Shown here piece after piece: positions 7,590 to 15,231 of a stretch of DNA of 64,000 nt. Each line of letters starts with the position of its first letter. Within the stretch, counting starts at the first letter, position 1. The stretch lies in assembly GCA_963796485.1 (NCBI GenBank), contig CAWCLV010000004.1, positions 1,054,001 through 1,118,000 on the forward strand, written 5' to 3'. The notes beneath the pieces are model-generated. The model did not search any database. It saw nothing but the letters and a program-made list of their open reading frames with translations, and was not told the DNA's origin. Position numbers and translations under genes: made by a program. This stretch comes from CAWCDJ01 sp963796485. GTDB taxonomy: Bacteria > Acidobacteriota > Terriglobia > Bryobacterales > Bryobacteraceae.

Positions 7590-8846
7590 TCAAGTGAGCT
7601 TCAGGCGTTGCGTGCGCGGCCGGCTCAGCCGGTCGAGCAGGCGCTTTTCGCGGCGGCGGATCTCCGGCGTGTCCGCCAGGGACAATGCCTGCCGGGTCAA
7701 CTCGAGCGCCATGGCATGGTTCCTTTCGCGGTGCTCGTAGTGTTTGGCCAGCTCTTCGAGGGCGCGCGCCTGCCAGGGGTTGGGCGAATCGGCCAGTTCG
7801 GTGATGGCCGCCAGGGCGGCGTCCTCGCGCCCCGCCCGCTTTTCGATCACCGCGATGTCCCACAAAGTCCGAAAGAGCAGAGGGTCGGGCAGCCCCATCT
7901 CCACGGCGCGGCGGAAGAGGCGGAGCGCCTCCCCGGCGCGTTCGGCCTGGAGCAGCCAGCGCGCCAGCCCCAGCAGGTCGACCCCGTGGCGCAGCGCGGC
8001 GTCTTCGGGGCTGCGGAACGCGAACGGCACGATGCCCGTCAGGCAGGCCAGCGAAAGGATGTCGAGCGCGTTGTGGTGGAAGATCGGCACCAGCTTGAAG
8101 GCCTGCTGCGTCCGCAGGAATTCGAAGTAGCAGTAGGGAATCATTTCGCCCGGCAGGTCGCCCTGTCGCTCCACTCCCAGGATGCGGGTTTCGAGGTCCA
8201 CCAGCCGGCAGCTTTCGAGGCGCAGTTTCCAAAGCCGCCGCGCGCCGAACAGCAGGTCGAGGTGTTCCATGCGGTCGAACGGATGCCGCGCCCGCACCAT
8301 GCGGAAGCGGGTTTCGAGCAGCGGCTGGTCGTACGCCTTGCCGTTATACGTGATGAGGACGTCGTACTGGGCGAGGTGCTCGGAGAGCCTCCACAGCAGC
8401 GAAGGTTCCTCCCCGTAATCGCGCATGAAGAACTGCCGCAGGCGAAAGCCCGCCGGTTCGATGGCGCCGACCCCGATGAGGAAGGCGTAGGTTCCGGTGC
8501 CTCCCGCCAGCCCCGTAGTCTCAGTGTCGAGAAAGGCCCACTTCAGGGGATGCGAGCGGGGAATGGCGCCTTCGGAAAGCGAATCCAGCAGATCTTCGGG
8601 CAGTTCCGCCAGGTCCGAAATATCCATGCTGCCGTGGCGGCGGTGGCGCTCCCAAAGCCGCTCCGTCTCGAAGTGCTCGCCGTGGGGAGTGCGGACCACC
8701 TCGCCGCTCATGAGCTCCTGAATCAGGCCCGCGGCGGGTTCCGTAACATGCCGCGGCGGCGCGGGCGGCACGCCGTCCGCATATTTGCGGTCGATCCGGG
8801 CAATACGCCGGCGCAGCGCGGCGAGCTGTTCCTGAATATCCTCCAT
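7590..8846 (-). CDS. YprB-like RNase H-fold nuclease with C-terminal helical repeats
   Basis: A 418-residue cytoplasmic protein. Residues of about 100-270 form a DEDD-type exonuclease-like domain of the YprB class: AFLDTETTGLAGGTGTY gives Asp107 and Glu109, VLITYNGKAYDQPLLETRF the next acidic site, and HHNALDILSLA the last. The C-terminal 130 residues (DAALRHGVDLLGLARWLLQ onward) look like TPR-type helices. The nucleic-acid substrate is not known. It diverges from galU; the two starts are only about 64 bp apart. A start further in is unlikely because the N-terminal helix is well formed. Confidence 0.82.
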   Translation of the reverse strand: MEDIQEQLAALRRRIARIDRKYADGVPPAPPRHVTEPAAGLIQELMSGEVVRTPHGEHFETERLWERHRRHGSMDISDLAELPEDLLDSLSEGAIPRSHPLKWAFLDTETTGLAGGTGTYAFLIGVGAIEPAGFRLRQFFMRDYGEEPSLLWRLSEHLAQYDVLITYNGKAYDQPLLETRFRMVRARHPFDRMEHLDLLFGARRLWKLRLESCRLVDLETRILGVERQGDLPGEMIPYCYFEFLRTQQAFKLVPIFHHNALDILSLACLTGIVPFAFRSPEDAALRHGVDLLGLARWLLQAERAGEALRLFRRAVEMGLPDPLLFRTLWDIAVIEKRAGREDAALAAITELADSPNPWQARALEELAKHYEHRERNHAMALELTRQALSLADTPEIRRREKRLLDRLSRPRTQRLKLT

Positions 8847-8898
8847 GCTTCGCTTTTTCTTTGCACACTATACCGCACCGGAGGGAGGGGCGCATTGT

Positions 8899-8911
8899 TA
8901 TATTCAAGGGG
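8899..8911 (+). promoter_or_regulatory. TATATT -10 box of a probably leaderless galU transcript
   Basis: TATATT at 8899-8904 is followed by six bases and then the GTG start at 8911. A sigma-70 -10 box normally lies about 7 bases before the transcription start, so the message would begin on or next to the GTG. The AAGGG between them is too close to serve as a Shine-Dalgarno site. No convincing -35 box is visible. Confidence 0.4.
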
Positions 8912-9810
8912 TGATTCAGAGCGCGGTAGTACCCGTCGCGGGTCATGGCACGCGGCTGTTGCCGGCGACCAAGTCGCAGCCTAAGGAAATGCTGCCCGTG
9001 GCGCGCAAGCCGATCGTGCAGTACGTGGTGGAGGAACTGGTCTCGAACGGCATCCAGCAGATCCTGTTCGTAACCGGGCGAAGCAAGGCGTCCATCGAGA
9101 ATCATTTCGACCACGACCCCGAACTGTTTCGGGCCCTGAGTTCCACCGGCCGGCACGATCTGCTCAAGGAATTGGATTTCGAAGCCCTGAAAGCGAATTT
9201 CTTTTACACGCGCCAGCGCCTGCAAAAGGGCCTTGGCGATGCCGTGCTGTGCGCCGAGAATTTCGCCGGCGAGGAGCCGTTTCTGGTGGCGCTCGGCGAT
9301 TCCATCCTGGGTCTGAACGCGGTCTCCCGCGCGGTCAGCCGCATGGCCGACGTGTTCGAATCACGCCGCGCCAGTTGCGTCATCGCGGTGGAAGAGGTGC
9401 CGCGCGAGGAAACCAGCCATTACGGAATCGTCCAGCCGGATGGCGGCGCCGATGATGTTTTCCGCATCGTCAACCTGATCGAAAAGCCCAGCCCGGAGAC
9501 GGCGCCGAGCAACCTGGCGATCGCCGGACGTTACATTTTTTCGCCCGTGATTTTCGATAAAATCCGGCAGGTCAAACCGGATCCTCGCGGTGAAATCCAG
9601 CTGACGAATGCCATTCAACTGCTGTGCGAGGAGGGCAGGCGCGTTATCGGCGTAAAGCTTTTGGCCGAAGAGAAGCGGTACGACATCGGTAATTTTCCGA
9701 GCTATTTCGAGAGTTTTGTGGAATTCGCGCTTGCCGACCCGGTCTACGGCGAAGAATTCCGTCGCGTTCTGGAGCGCTTGCTTTCCAAATCCGCTACCAC
9801 AAAGGCCTAA
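8911..9810 (+). CDS. galU: UTP--glucose-1-phosphate uridylyltransferase
   Basis: A 299-residue nucleotidyltransferase that makes UDP-glucose from UTP and glucose-1-phosphate for glycans and exopolysaccharide. The signature AGHGTRLLPATKSQPKEMLP starts at about residue 9, followed by KPIVQYVVEEL, GDAVLCAENFAGEEPFLVALGD and LIEKPSPETAPSNLAIAGRY. The GTG was preferred to an ATG 66 bp upstream because the GalU fold begins at once after it and because a -10 box sits at the right distance for a leaderless start. The ATG variant would add 22 unusual residues. The next gene is a membrane glycosyltransferase, which fits a sugar-supply role. Confidence 0.92.
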   Translation: MIQSAVVPVAGHGTRLLPATKSQPKEMLPVARKPIVQYVVEELVSNGIQQILFVTGRSKASIENHFDHDPELFRALSSTGRHDLLKELDFEALKANFFYTRQRLQKGLGDAVLCAENFAGEEPFLVALGDSILGLNAVSRAVSRMADVFESRRASCVIAVEEVPREETSHYGIVQPDGGADDVFRIVNLIEKPSPETAPSNLAIAGRYIFSPVIFDKIRQVKPDPRGEIQLTNAIQLLCEEGRRVIGVKLLAEEKRYDIGNFPSYFESFVEFALADPVYGEEFRRVLERLLSKSATTKA

Positions 9811-9830
9811 TCCGAACCCGCACGGTTTTT

Positions 9831-11186
9831 CTGCTGCTGGCGGCGGTCCTGCTGGCTTCGCGGCTCTGCCACGTCCATATCCTCTGGGAGGGCGACACGC
9901 TGCCGCTCGCGGCCGCCGGCCAGATGCTCCACGGCAAGGCGCTCTACCGGGACGTGTGGTTCGACAAGCCGCCCCTGACGGCGCTGTTCTACCTGCTCTG
10001 CGGGGCGCAAGCGGGCTGGCCGCTGCGTGTGCTCGACGCCGCCTACGCCCTGCTGGCCTGCTGCGTCGCGTGGCTCTTCGCGCGCGACCTGTGGTCGGAG
10101 CGGGAAGGCCTGTGGGCCGCGGCGCTGCTGGGGTTTTTCCTGACGTTCGATTTTCCCGCGGCGGTGATCCCCGCGCCTTCCGACCTCCTGATGCTGGCCC
10201 CGCACCTCGCCGCCGTATGGATGGCTTCGCGAGGCCGGCCCTTCTGGAGCGGCGTATTGGCGGGAATTGCGTTTTGGGTGAGCCCGAAGGGCGCGATGGT
10301 CCTGGCCGTCTGCGCGCTCTGGGATCTCGGCGGCATTCTGTGGCTGGCGGCGGGCTTCGCGGCCGTCGGTGCGGTGATGGCGGCGTGGCTGTGGGGTTCC
10401 GGCGCGCTTTTCGCCTATTGGGACGAGGTCTGGCGTTGGGGGCGCCTCTACGCCGGGAGCACGTTCATCGAATCTCCGGTGCGGAACGGCCTGCTCCGGA
10501 CGGTGAACTGGATGGGGTTCCACATCGCGCTGGTCGCTGCCGCCGCGTGGTTTCTATGGAAAGGCGACCGGCGGGTCCGCTGGCTGGCCTGGCTGTTGAT
10601 CTCCGCCGCCGGGGTCAGCGCGGGGATGCGTTTCTTCCCGCGGTACTACTTTCAAGTGCTCGCGGTGGTCTCGATCATGGCGGCCCGGGGCTTCGTTCTC
10701 GCCGGCCGGCGGCGGGAGTTCCTGGCGCTGCTCCTGCTGATCCCCCTCACCCGTTTCGGACCCGCGTATCTCACGGCCGTGACCAATCCCGGCTGGCGCG
10801 ATATCGCGATGGACCGGGACAGCCGGGCCGTCTCCGCCCTCGTGCGGCACATGGCCAAGCCCGGCGATACCCTGTTCATTTGGGGATACCGGCCCGAGAT
10901 CTTCACGTATACCGGTCTTCCCTCGGCCACGAAATACCTCGATTCGCAGCCCCTGACGGGCGTTCCCGCCGACCGGCACCTGACGCACTCCGAACCGGTC
11001 GAAACGGTGGAGGCCCAGGCGCGCCGGCGGGAACTGGCGGCTTCGCGCCCCGCCTTCCTGCTCGATGGTTTAGGGCTGTTCAACCCGCATCTTGCGATCG
11101 GGAGCTATCCGGAGTTACGGGAGTGGTTCTCCCATTACCGGCAGGTGGGGCGTACCGCCGAAACGGTCATATACCGCCGTGAGTAA
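9831..11186 (+). CDS. GT39-like membrane glycosyltransferase, start codon unresolved
   Basis: A polytopic protein of at least 420 residues resembling the dolichyl-phosphate-mannose-protein mannosyltransferase (GT39) family. It has an acidic first loop (WEGDTLPLAAAGQMLHGK), then RDVWFDKPPLTALFY, and about nine hydrophobic helices, followed by a soluble C-terminal part. It would transfer sugar from a lipid carrier on the periplasmic side. The first ATG in this frame (9924) lies inside the conserved first loop and would remove the first helix. The frame is open back to 9693 but offers no ATG, GTG or TTG; ATC at 9810 (overlapping the galU stop) or CTG at 9831 are the candidates. The left boundary given is a placeholder. 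Confidence 0.7.
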   Translation: MLLAAVLLASRLCHVHILWEGDTLPLAAAGQMLHGKALYRDVWFDKPPLTALFYLLCGAQAGWPLRVLDAAYALLACCVAWLFARDLWSEREGLWAAALLGFFLTFDFPAAVIPAPSDLLMLAPHLAAVWMASRGRPFWSGVLAGIAFWVSPKGAMVLAVCALWDLGGILWLAAGFAAVGAVMAAWLWGSGALFAYWDEVWRWGRLYAGSTFIESPVRNGLLRTVNWMGFHIALVAAAAWFLWKGDRRVRWLAWLLISAAGVSAGMRFFPRYYFQVLAVVSIMAARGFVLAGRRREFLALLLLIPLTRFGPAYLTAVTNPGWRDIAMDRDSRAVSALVRHMAKPGDTLFIWGYRPEIFTYTGLPSATKYLDSQPLTGVPADRHLTHSEPVETVEAQARRRELAASRPAFLLDGLGLFNPHLAIGSYPELREWFSHYRQVGRTAETVIYRRE

Positions 11187-11379
11187 AGGCGCATGCGGCC
11201 AATATGTTCCTGCGGGTCGTCTGAAACCATGCTGCGTTTACACGCATCAAAAGAAACATACGGCATTTCTCTCTTTCGTTTGCAATCCTTCCGGGCACTC
11301 TGATACTATCTAGTTGGCAGATCGGAATCCTCCCCTTGAAGTGCCGCAAATCCAACCAACGGAGCATTAAATTCACTGA

Positions 11380-11778
11380 ATGAGCTTTACCGTTTTTCTT
11401 GGCAACCTTCCCACTTGGGTCACCGCCGACGACATCAAACAATGGCTTGCAGCCGAAGACCTCGTCTCTGACGGAGTCAAGGTGATCCGTAATCACGAAA
11501 CACAAGAGTCCAAGGGCTTCGCCTTCGTTGAAGCGCCTACCGCCGACGAAATGCAGGCGATTATTCGCCGCTTCGACCGCGCCCCCCTGGAAGACCGGCT
11601 CCTCCGAGCCAACCCGGCGCAGCCGCCGAAAGGCAAGGATGCGCGCGGGCCCAACCAGACCGCCACACCCAATGCGAACCGAACCCAGCAGCGTCCCGAC
11701 CGCAAGAAGCGCAGCGGCAGGGATCGCGAGCAGACGCCGCGCAGCGCGTTTGCTGCCGAACTGGCGAAAGTTCTGTAG
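11380..11778 (+). CDS. RRM-type RNA-binding protein
   Basis: A 132-residue protein with one RNA recognition motif at residues 3-80. RNP2 is VFLGNLP and RNP1 is KGFAFVEA, both with the aromatic residues that stack on RNA. The C-terminal 50 residues are basic, polar and probably disordered (NRTQQRPDRKKRSGRDREQ). Such small bacterial RRM proteins are often tied to cold or RNA turnover; the targets here are unknown. It stands alone, 193 bp after the glycosyltransferase, and ends in a strong hairpin. That upstream gap shows no other clear feature. Confidence 0.88.
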   Translation: MSFTVFLGNLPTWVTADDIKQWLAAEDLVSDGVKVIRNHETQESKGFAFVEAPTADEMQAIIRRFDRAPLEDRLLRANPAQPPKGKDARGPNQTATPNANRTQQRPDRKKRSGRDREQTPRSAFAAELAKVL

Positions 11779-11813
11779 CCCGCGCCGCGCGAAGGTATGC
11801 GCGGCTGCGGGCT
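11777..11813 (+). terminator. Long GC-rich hairpin at the end of the RRM gene
   Basis: Two 7-bp arms on each side (AGCCCGC/GCGGGCT and GCCGCGC/GCGCGGC), separated by a single bulged T, close an 8-base loop. The stop codon TAG lies inside the left arm. CTCATTT follows, so there is only a weak T-tract. Probably the transcription terminator of the RRM gene. Confidence 0.65.
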
Positions 11814-11871
11814 CCTCATTTCACCCCCACACCTGTGAATGCGGGGCACATCCCCGCCAATATTATTTCCA

Positions 11872-11877
11872 TATAAT
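11872..11877 (+). promoter_or_regulatory. TATAAT -10 box upstream of the Omp85-like operon
   Basis: A consensus TATAAT sits in an AT-rich patch (about 11860-11885) within GC-rich DNA, 44 bp before the ATG of the Omp85-like gene. The -35 region is not obvious. It is the most likely promoter of the four-gene operon that ends with the NtrX-like regulator. Confidence 0.4.
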
Positions 11878-11920
11878 TGAATCACTTGTGCTTGGCAGCG
11901 GGCGTGCTCTGCGCAGTCGC

Positions 11921-13189
11921 ATGAAATTTGCTTCGTTGGGCTGCTTTCTCGCTTGCAGCCTGTTGTTTGGGGGAACGCAGGATTCCGAGTTCAACGTAAA
12001 TACACGGTACACGGTCGAAGCCGTGACGGTTTCGGGCGAAGGCTGGACCGATAACGTGGCTACCGACCGCGATAGCAAGATCAGTTCGGCGCTCCGCAAG
12101 GACATGTGTGCGTTGATCGGCGAAAAACTGAACCCTAGCCTCCTGGACGATCTCGGCCACCGCCTCCGAAAGGAGTTTCACGCACGAACGGTGCAACACC
12201 GCGTTTTGCGTGGCCAAAGCCCCGATTACGTGCAGGTCGCCTTCGACGTGAAGCTGCGCCCCACCCGCTTCGATGTCTCCATCCCCAAGTTTCTGTACAA
12301 CTCCAGCCAGGGCTGGACGGGCGCCGTCGAAGGGACCGCCACCGTGGGACACAACGGTTTCACGGCAGGGCTGGTGAGCGATGGCGACGAGCTTGCCGAG
12401 CGCTATACCGGCGCCGCAGCCCGCTACGAAAACACCAGCCTGGGCACCGACAAAGTCCGACTGCGGTTCGCCTTCGAAAGCTACCACGAGCAATGGAACT
12501 CGAGCACGGTGGCGGCTCTCCCCTCCGATCCGGCCAAAGCCGATATGTCGGGTCTCTACCGAAACCGGCAGAACGTCGAGCCGGTGGTCACTTTCCAGAT
12601 CGCAAAACCCCTCACGCTCAGCGTGGGAACCAGTTTCGAGCAGTTTGAAGAGCAGGATCCGGCCGCACACACCGAGTCGGCCAATGCCGTGATTTCAACT
12701 CTGCGCTATCACCGGCGGTTGGAGGATTCGGAGAACCAGCACGACCTGGACGCAGCGTACAGCCTGCGCGCGGCCACCAAGGTTCTCGGGAGCGATTTCG
12801 TCTACGCACGCCATTACTGGCAGTTTCGTTATATGCTTACCCGTGGGAAGGCGGTTCTGATCGAAGACCTGACAGGTGGTATCATCACCGGTCGGGCTCC
12901 GCTTTTCGAGCGGTTTGTGCTAGGCAATAGCTCAACGCTCCGCGGCTGGAATAAGTTCGACCTGGATCCCCTCGGCGGAAACCGAATGGTGCACAATTCC
13001 GTCGAGTATCGGTACGGAGTGTTCCAGGCTTTTTACGATAGTGGAGCGATCTGGGATCGCCCCTACGCTGCCGTGCTTCGCCACTCCGCCGGGGTAGGCC
13101 TTCGCCAGGGAGTTTTCTCGCTGGCTGTCGCCTTCCCTTTAAAAGAAGGACGAATCGATCCCATCTTTATGATGGGGATGAACTATTGA
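11921..13189 (+). CDS. Omp85/BamA-like outer-membrane barrel protein, short form
   Basis: A 422-residue exported protein. After a signal peptide (MKFASLGCFLACSLLFGG) there is room for about one POTRA-like domain (YTVEAVTVSGEGWTD onward, residues 30-120). Residues of about 130-422 form a beta-barrel with the Omp85 loop-6 motif TLRGW (NSSTLRGWNKFDLDPLGG) and the typical ending VEYRYGVFQAFYDSGAIW ... GVGLRQGVFSLAVAFPL. It is much shorter than BamA, so a TamA- or FhaC-like or lipase-linked role is possible. It heads an operon with an NtrY/NtrX-type system; the next gene starts on the base after its stop. The ATG was chosen for the signal peptide. Confidence 0.8.
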   Translation: MKFASLGCFLACSLLFGGTQDSEFNVNTRYTVEAVTVSGEGWTDNVATDRDSKISSALRKDMCALIGEKLNPSLLDDLGHRLRKEFHARTVQHRVLRGQSPDYVQVAFDVKLRPTRFDVSIPKFLYNSSQGWTGAVEGTATVGHNGFTAGLVSDGDELAERYTGAAARYENTSLGTDKVRLRFAFESYHEQWNSSTVAALPSDPAKADMSGLYRNRQNVEPVVTFQIAKPLTLSVGTSFEQFEEQDPAAHTESANAVISTLRYHRRLEDSENQHDLDAAYSLRAATKVLGSDFVYARHYWQFRYMLTRGKAVLIEDLTGGIITGRAPLFERFVLGNSSTLRGWNKFDLDPLGGNRMVHNSVEYRYGVFQAFYDSGAIWDRPYAAVLRHSAGVGLRQGVFSLAVAFPLKEGRIDPIFMMGMNY

Positions 13190-13813
13190 ATGGCGCAATC
13201 CGCGCGCGACAACCGGATCACCCGACGTCGCTGGCTTCTGGCTGGCCTGACGATACCTGTGTTCCGGCTCCGTGGCGCGCAAGGGCTCTCGGTCAGCTTC
13301 GACGGCGATAACCTGCACGTTTCCACCCCCGGTCTGCATTTCCTTACAGGACGGTCACTTAGCCGCCTCAAAGATGCCGACACCGTGACTTTTCTCTCGC
13401 AGATCTCACTTTTCACCGACGAGCACGGCACAATTTTCCGCCGGGGTTACCCGGAAAGGCTCGTAGTCAGCTACGACCTCTGGGAAGAGCGGTTTGCGGT
13501 CACCATACCGGGTGTTTCCCGATCGCACTCCCATATGACCGCGTCGGAGGCGGAAGCCTGGGCAATCGACAATCTGGCCATCAGCGCCCTGGGGTTGGCG
13601 CCCGAACGGCCATTCTGGCTGCGGTTCGAACTGCGTGCCACCAGCCCGAAGGAAATCTCGCGGGTCATGGGCGACTCGGGAATCAGCCTGAGCGGCCTGG
13701 TGGAGATCCTGAGTCGCAAGCCCGGGCCGGATGACCCCTACTGGATGCGCAGCGCGGGACCGCTGCGGCTGACAGATCTGCCCCGCACGTTCGCTCGTGG
13801 GCGAATTGGGTGA
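13190..13813 (+). CDS. Exported protein with Tat-like signal, DUF4390-like position
   Basis: A 207-residue protein. The N-terminus ITRRRWLLAGLTIPVF has the twin Arg and short hydrophobic core of a Tat signal. The rest is beta-rich with no catalytic motif visible (LVVSYDLWEERFAVTI, PFWLRFELRATSPKE). It sits directly before an NtrY-like kinase, where many proteobacteria carry a DUF4390 protein, and the strand pattern is compatible; this homology is an inference. It abuts the Omp85-like gene and overlaps the kinase start by 4 bp (GTGA), so it may be a periplasmic partner of the sensor. Confidence 0.65.
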   Translation: MAQSARDNRITRRRWLLAGLTIPVFRLRGAQGLSVSFDGDNLHVSTPGLHFLTGRSLSRLKDADTVTFLSQISLFTDEHGTIFRRGYPERLVVSYDLWEERFAVTIPGVSRSHSHMTASEAEAWAIDNLAISALGLAPERPFWLRFELRATSPKEISRVMGDSGISLSGLVEILSRKPGPDDPYWMRSAGPLRLTDLPRTFARGRIG

Positions 13814-15231
13814 ACCGGCTTCGCAACAGACTGATCCTCGTGTTCCTGGCCGCGACGCTGGCCCCCCTGGCGGCGACGGTCTGGCTCAGCACGGCGCTTC
13901 TCGAACAAAGCGTGGATCTTTCGGCCAACGGCCAATTGGACCGCATTTCGGATTCCCTCGAGCGCACCGGCCGGCAGCTCTATCAGCGCGAACGCGAAGG
14001 CCTGGCGCATCGCGCGCAAACGGGCGAAATCAAACCGGTCCGCTATGCCGCGGCGGAGCCCGATACCTGGCCGGAACCCGTGAAAGCCTTTGCGGCGAGC
14101 GGCCAGCAGGACCGGTTCAATGTCTCGGGCGACGGGGGAAGCCGTCTCGACTACCTCGTCAGGCGCCCCGGTGGCGATGTCTGGGTTTACTCCACCAGCC
14201 TGGGGGAGGTGAAGCTGGACCGCTTGGCGAGCGAAATCGGTGCCGCCCGCGCCCTGGTCCGCGACTCCGAGGCCCACGACTGGCGCCGCGGCTTCAAGCT
14301 GGCGTACATCCTGTTGGCCGCCGGGTTTTGGCTGCTGTCCCTGACGACGCTGATTTATCTGGCACATCGGATTTCGCAGCCCATCCAGCAGCTCACCGCG
14401 GGGCTGACGAAACTGGCGGCGGGCGATCTGAAGGCGCGGGTTGAGCCCACCAGGGACGACGAGATCGGCAGCGCGATTCAGGCGTTCAACCACATGGCCG
14501 GCAAACTGCGCGAGGGCACCGAGCGGCTGGTCTATCTGGGCCAGATTGCCAGCTGGCAAGCCCTCGCGCGGAAGATGGCGCACGAGGTGAAGAATTCGCT
14601 CACCCCCATCCGCCTGACGGTGGAAGAGATGCTGGCGCGATATGACGAAGCGGACCGCGGCTTCATGGAGCAGGCTACCCAGATCGTGGTGGACGAAATC
14701 GAGACCCTGGAGCGCCGCATCCGTGCCTTCTCGCAATTTGCGGCGGAGCCGCCGGTGAGCGCCGCCCCGGTGGACGTGAACTCGTTGTTGCAGGAGCGGA
14801 TCGCGCTGCTTAAGGCGGCACATCCGGAGGTTGCCTACCAATGCCGGCTGGCGGATCACGCCCCGCTCGCAATGGCCGACCAGGACCTGCTGAAGGGGAT
14901 CCTGACCAACCTGTTGGAGAACGCCGCCGAGGCCGCGGGCGACGGCGGCCAAATCCTCGGCGTGACTACGGCCGAAGCCGGGCGGATCGCCATCGAGGTG
15001 CACGATTCCGGCCCGGGCCTGAGCGAGCAGGCGCGAGCCTCGCTTTTCCAGCCCACCATCTCCTTCAAGAAGAGGGGCATGGGGCTGGGGCTGTCGATCG
15101 CGCGCAAAGGCGCGCTGCTGTCCGGCGGCGACATTGTACTGGTGAAAGGAGAACTGGGCGGCGCCGGTTTCCGGGTGCTGCTGCCCATGGCAACAAATGG
15201 CTTCCAAACGAGTCCTGATCGTGGACGATGA
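13810..15231 (+). CDS. NtrY-like membrane sensor histidine kinase
   Basis: A 473-residue inner-membrane kinase. Transmembrane helices at about residues 7-27 and 162-188 bracket a periplasmic sensor domain of some 130 residues. HAMP follows (RISQPIQQLTAGL), then HisKA with MAHEVKNSLTPIRL (His258), the N box NLLENAAEAA, the G1 box HDSGPGLS and the G2 box GMGLGLSIA. This HEVKNSLTPI form is typical of NtrY. The start is GTG within a GTGA overlap with the preceding gene. Its last 35 bp overlap the start of the response regulator, so kinase and regulator are translationally coupled. Confidence 0.92.
   Translation: MNRLRNRLILVFLAATLAPLAATVWLSTALLEQSVDLSANGQLDRISDSLERTGRQLYQREREGLAHRAQTGEIKPVRYAAAEPDTWPEPVKAFAASGQQDRFNVSGDGGSRLDYLVRRPGGDVWVYSTSLGEVKLDRLASEIGAARALVRDSEAHDWRRGFKLAYILLAAGFWLLSLTTLIYLAHRISQPIQQLTAGLTKLAAGDLKARVEPTRDDEIGSAIQAFNHMAGKLREGTERLVYLGQIASWQALARKMAHEVKNSLTPIRLTVEEMLARYDEADRGFMEQATQIVVDEIETLERRIRAFSQFAAEPPVSAAPVDVNSLLQERIALLKAAHPEVAYQCRLADHAPLAMADQDLLKGILTNLLENAAEAAGDGGQILGVTTAEAGRIAIEVHDSGPGLSEQARASLFQPTISFKKRGMGLGLSIARKGALLSGGDIVLVKGELGGAGFRVLLPMATNGFQTSPDRGR

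Noticed and set aside
9716..11182. Plus-strand frame of 488 codons with an ATG, overlapping the glycosyltransferase
   Set aside because: Its product is Arg/Pro/Gly-rich without membrane helices, while the neighbouring frame encodes a clear polytopic glycosyltransferase.
11841..11857. Sigma-54 promoter (GGGGCACATCCCCGC) before the Omp85-like gene
   Set aside because: GGCAC is present, but the -12 TTGC part does not fit at the required distance, while a consensus TATAAT lies just downstream.
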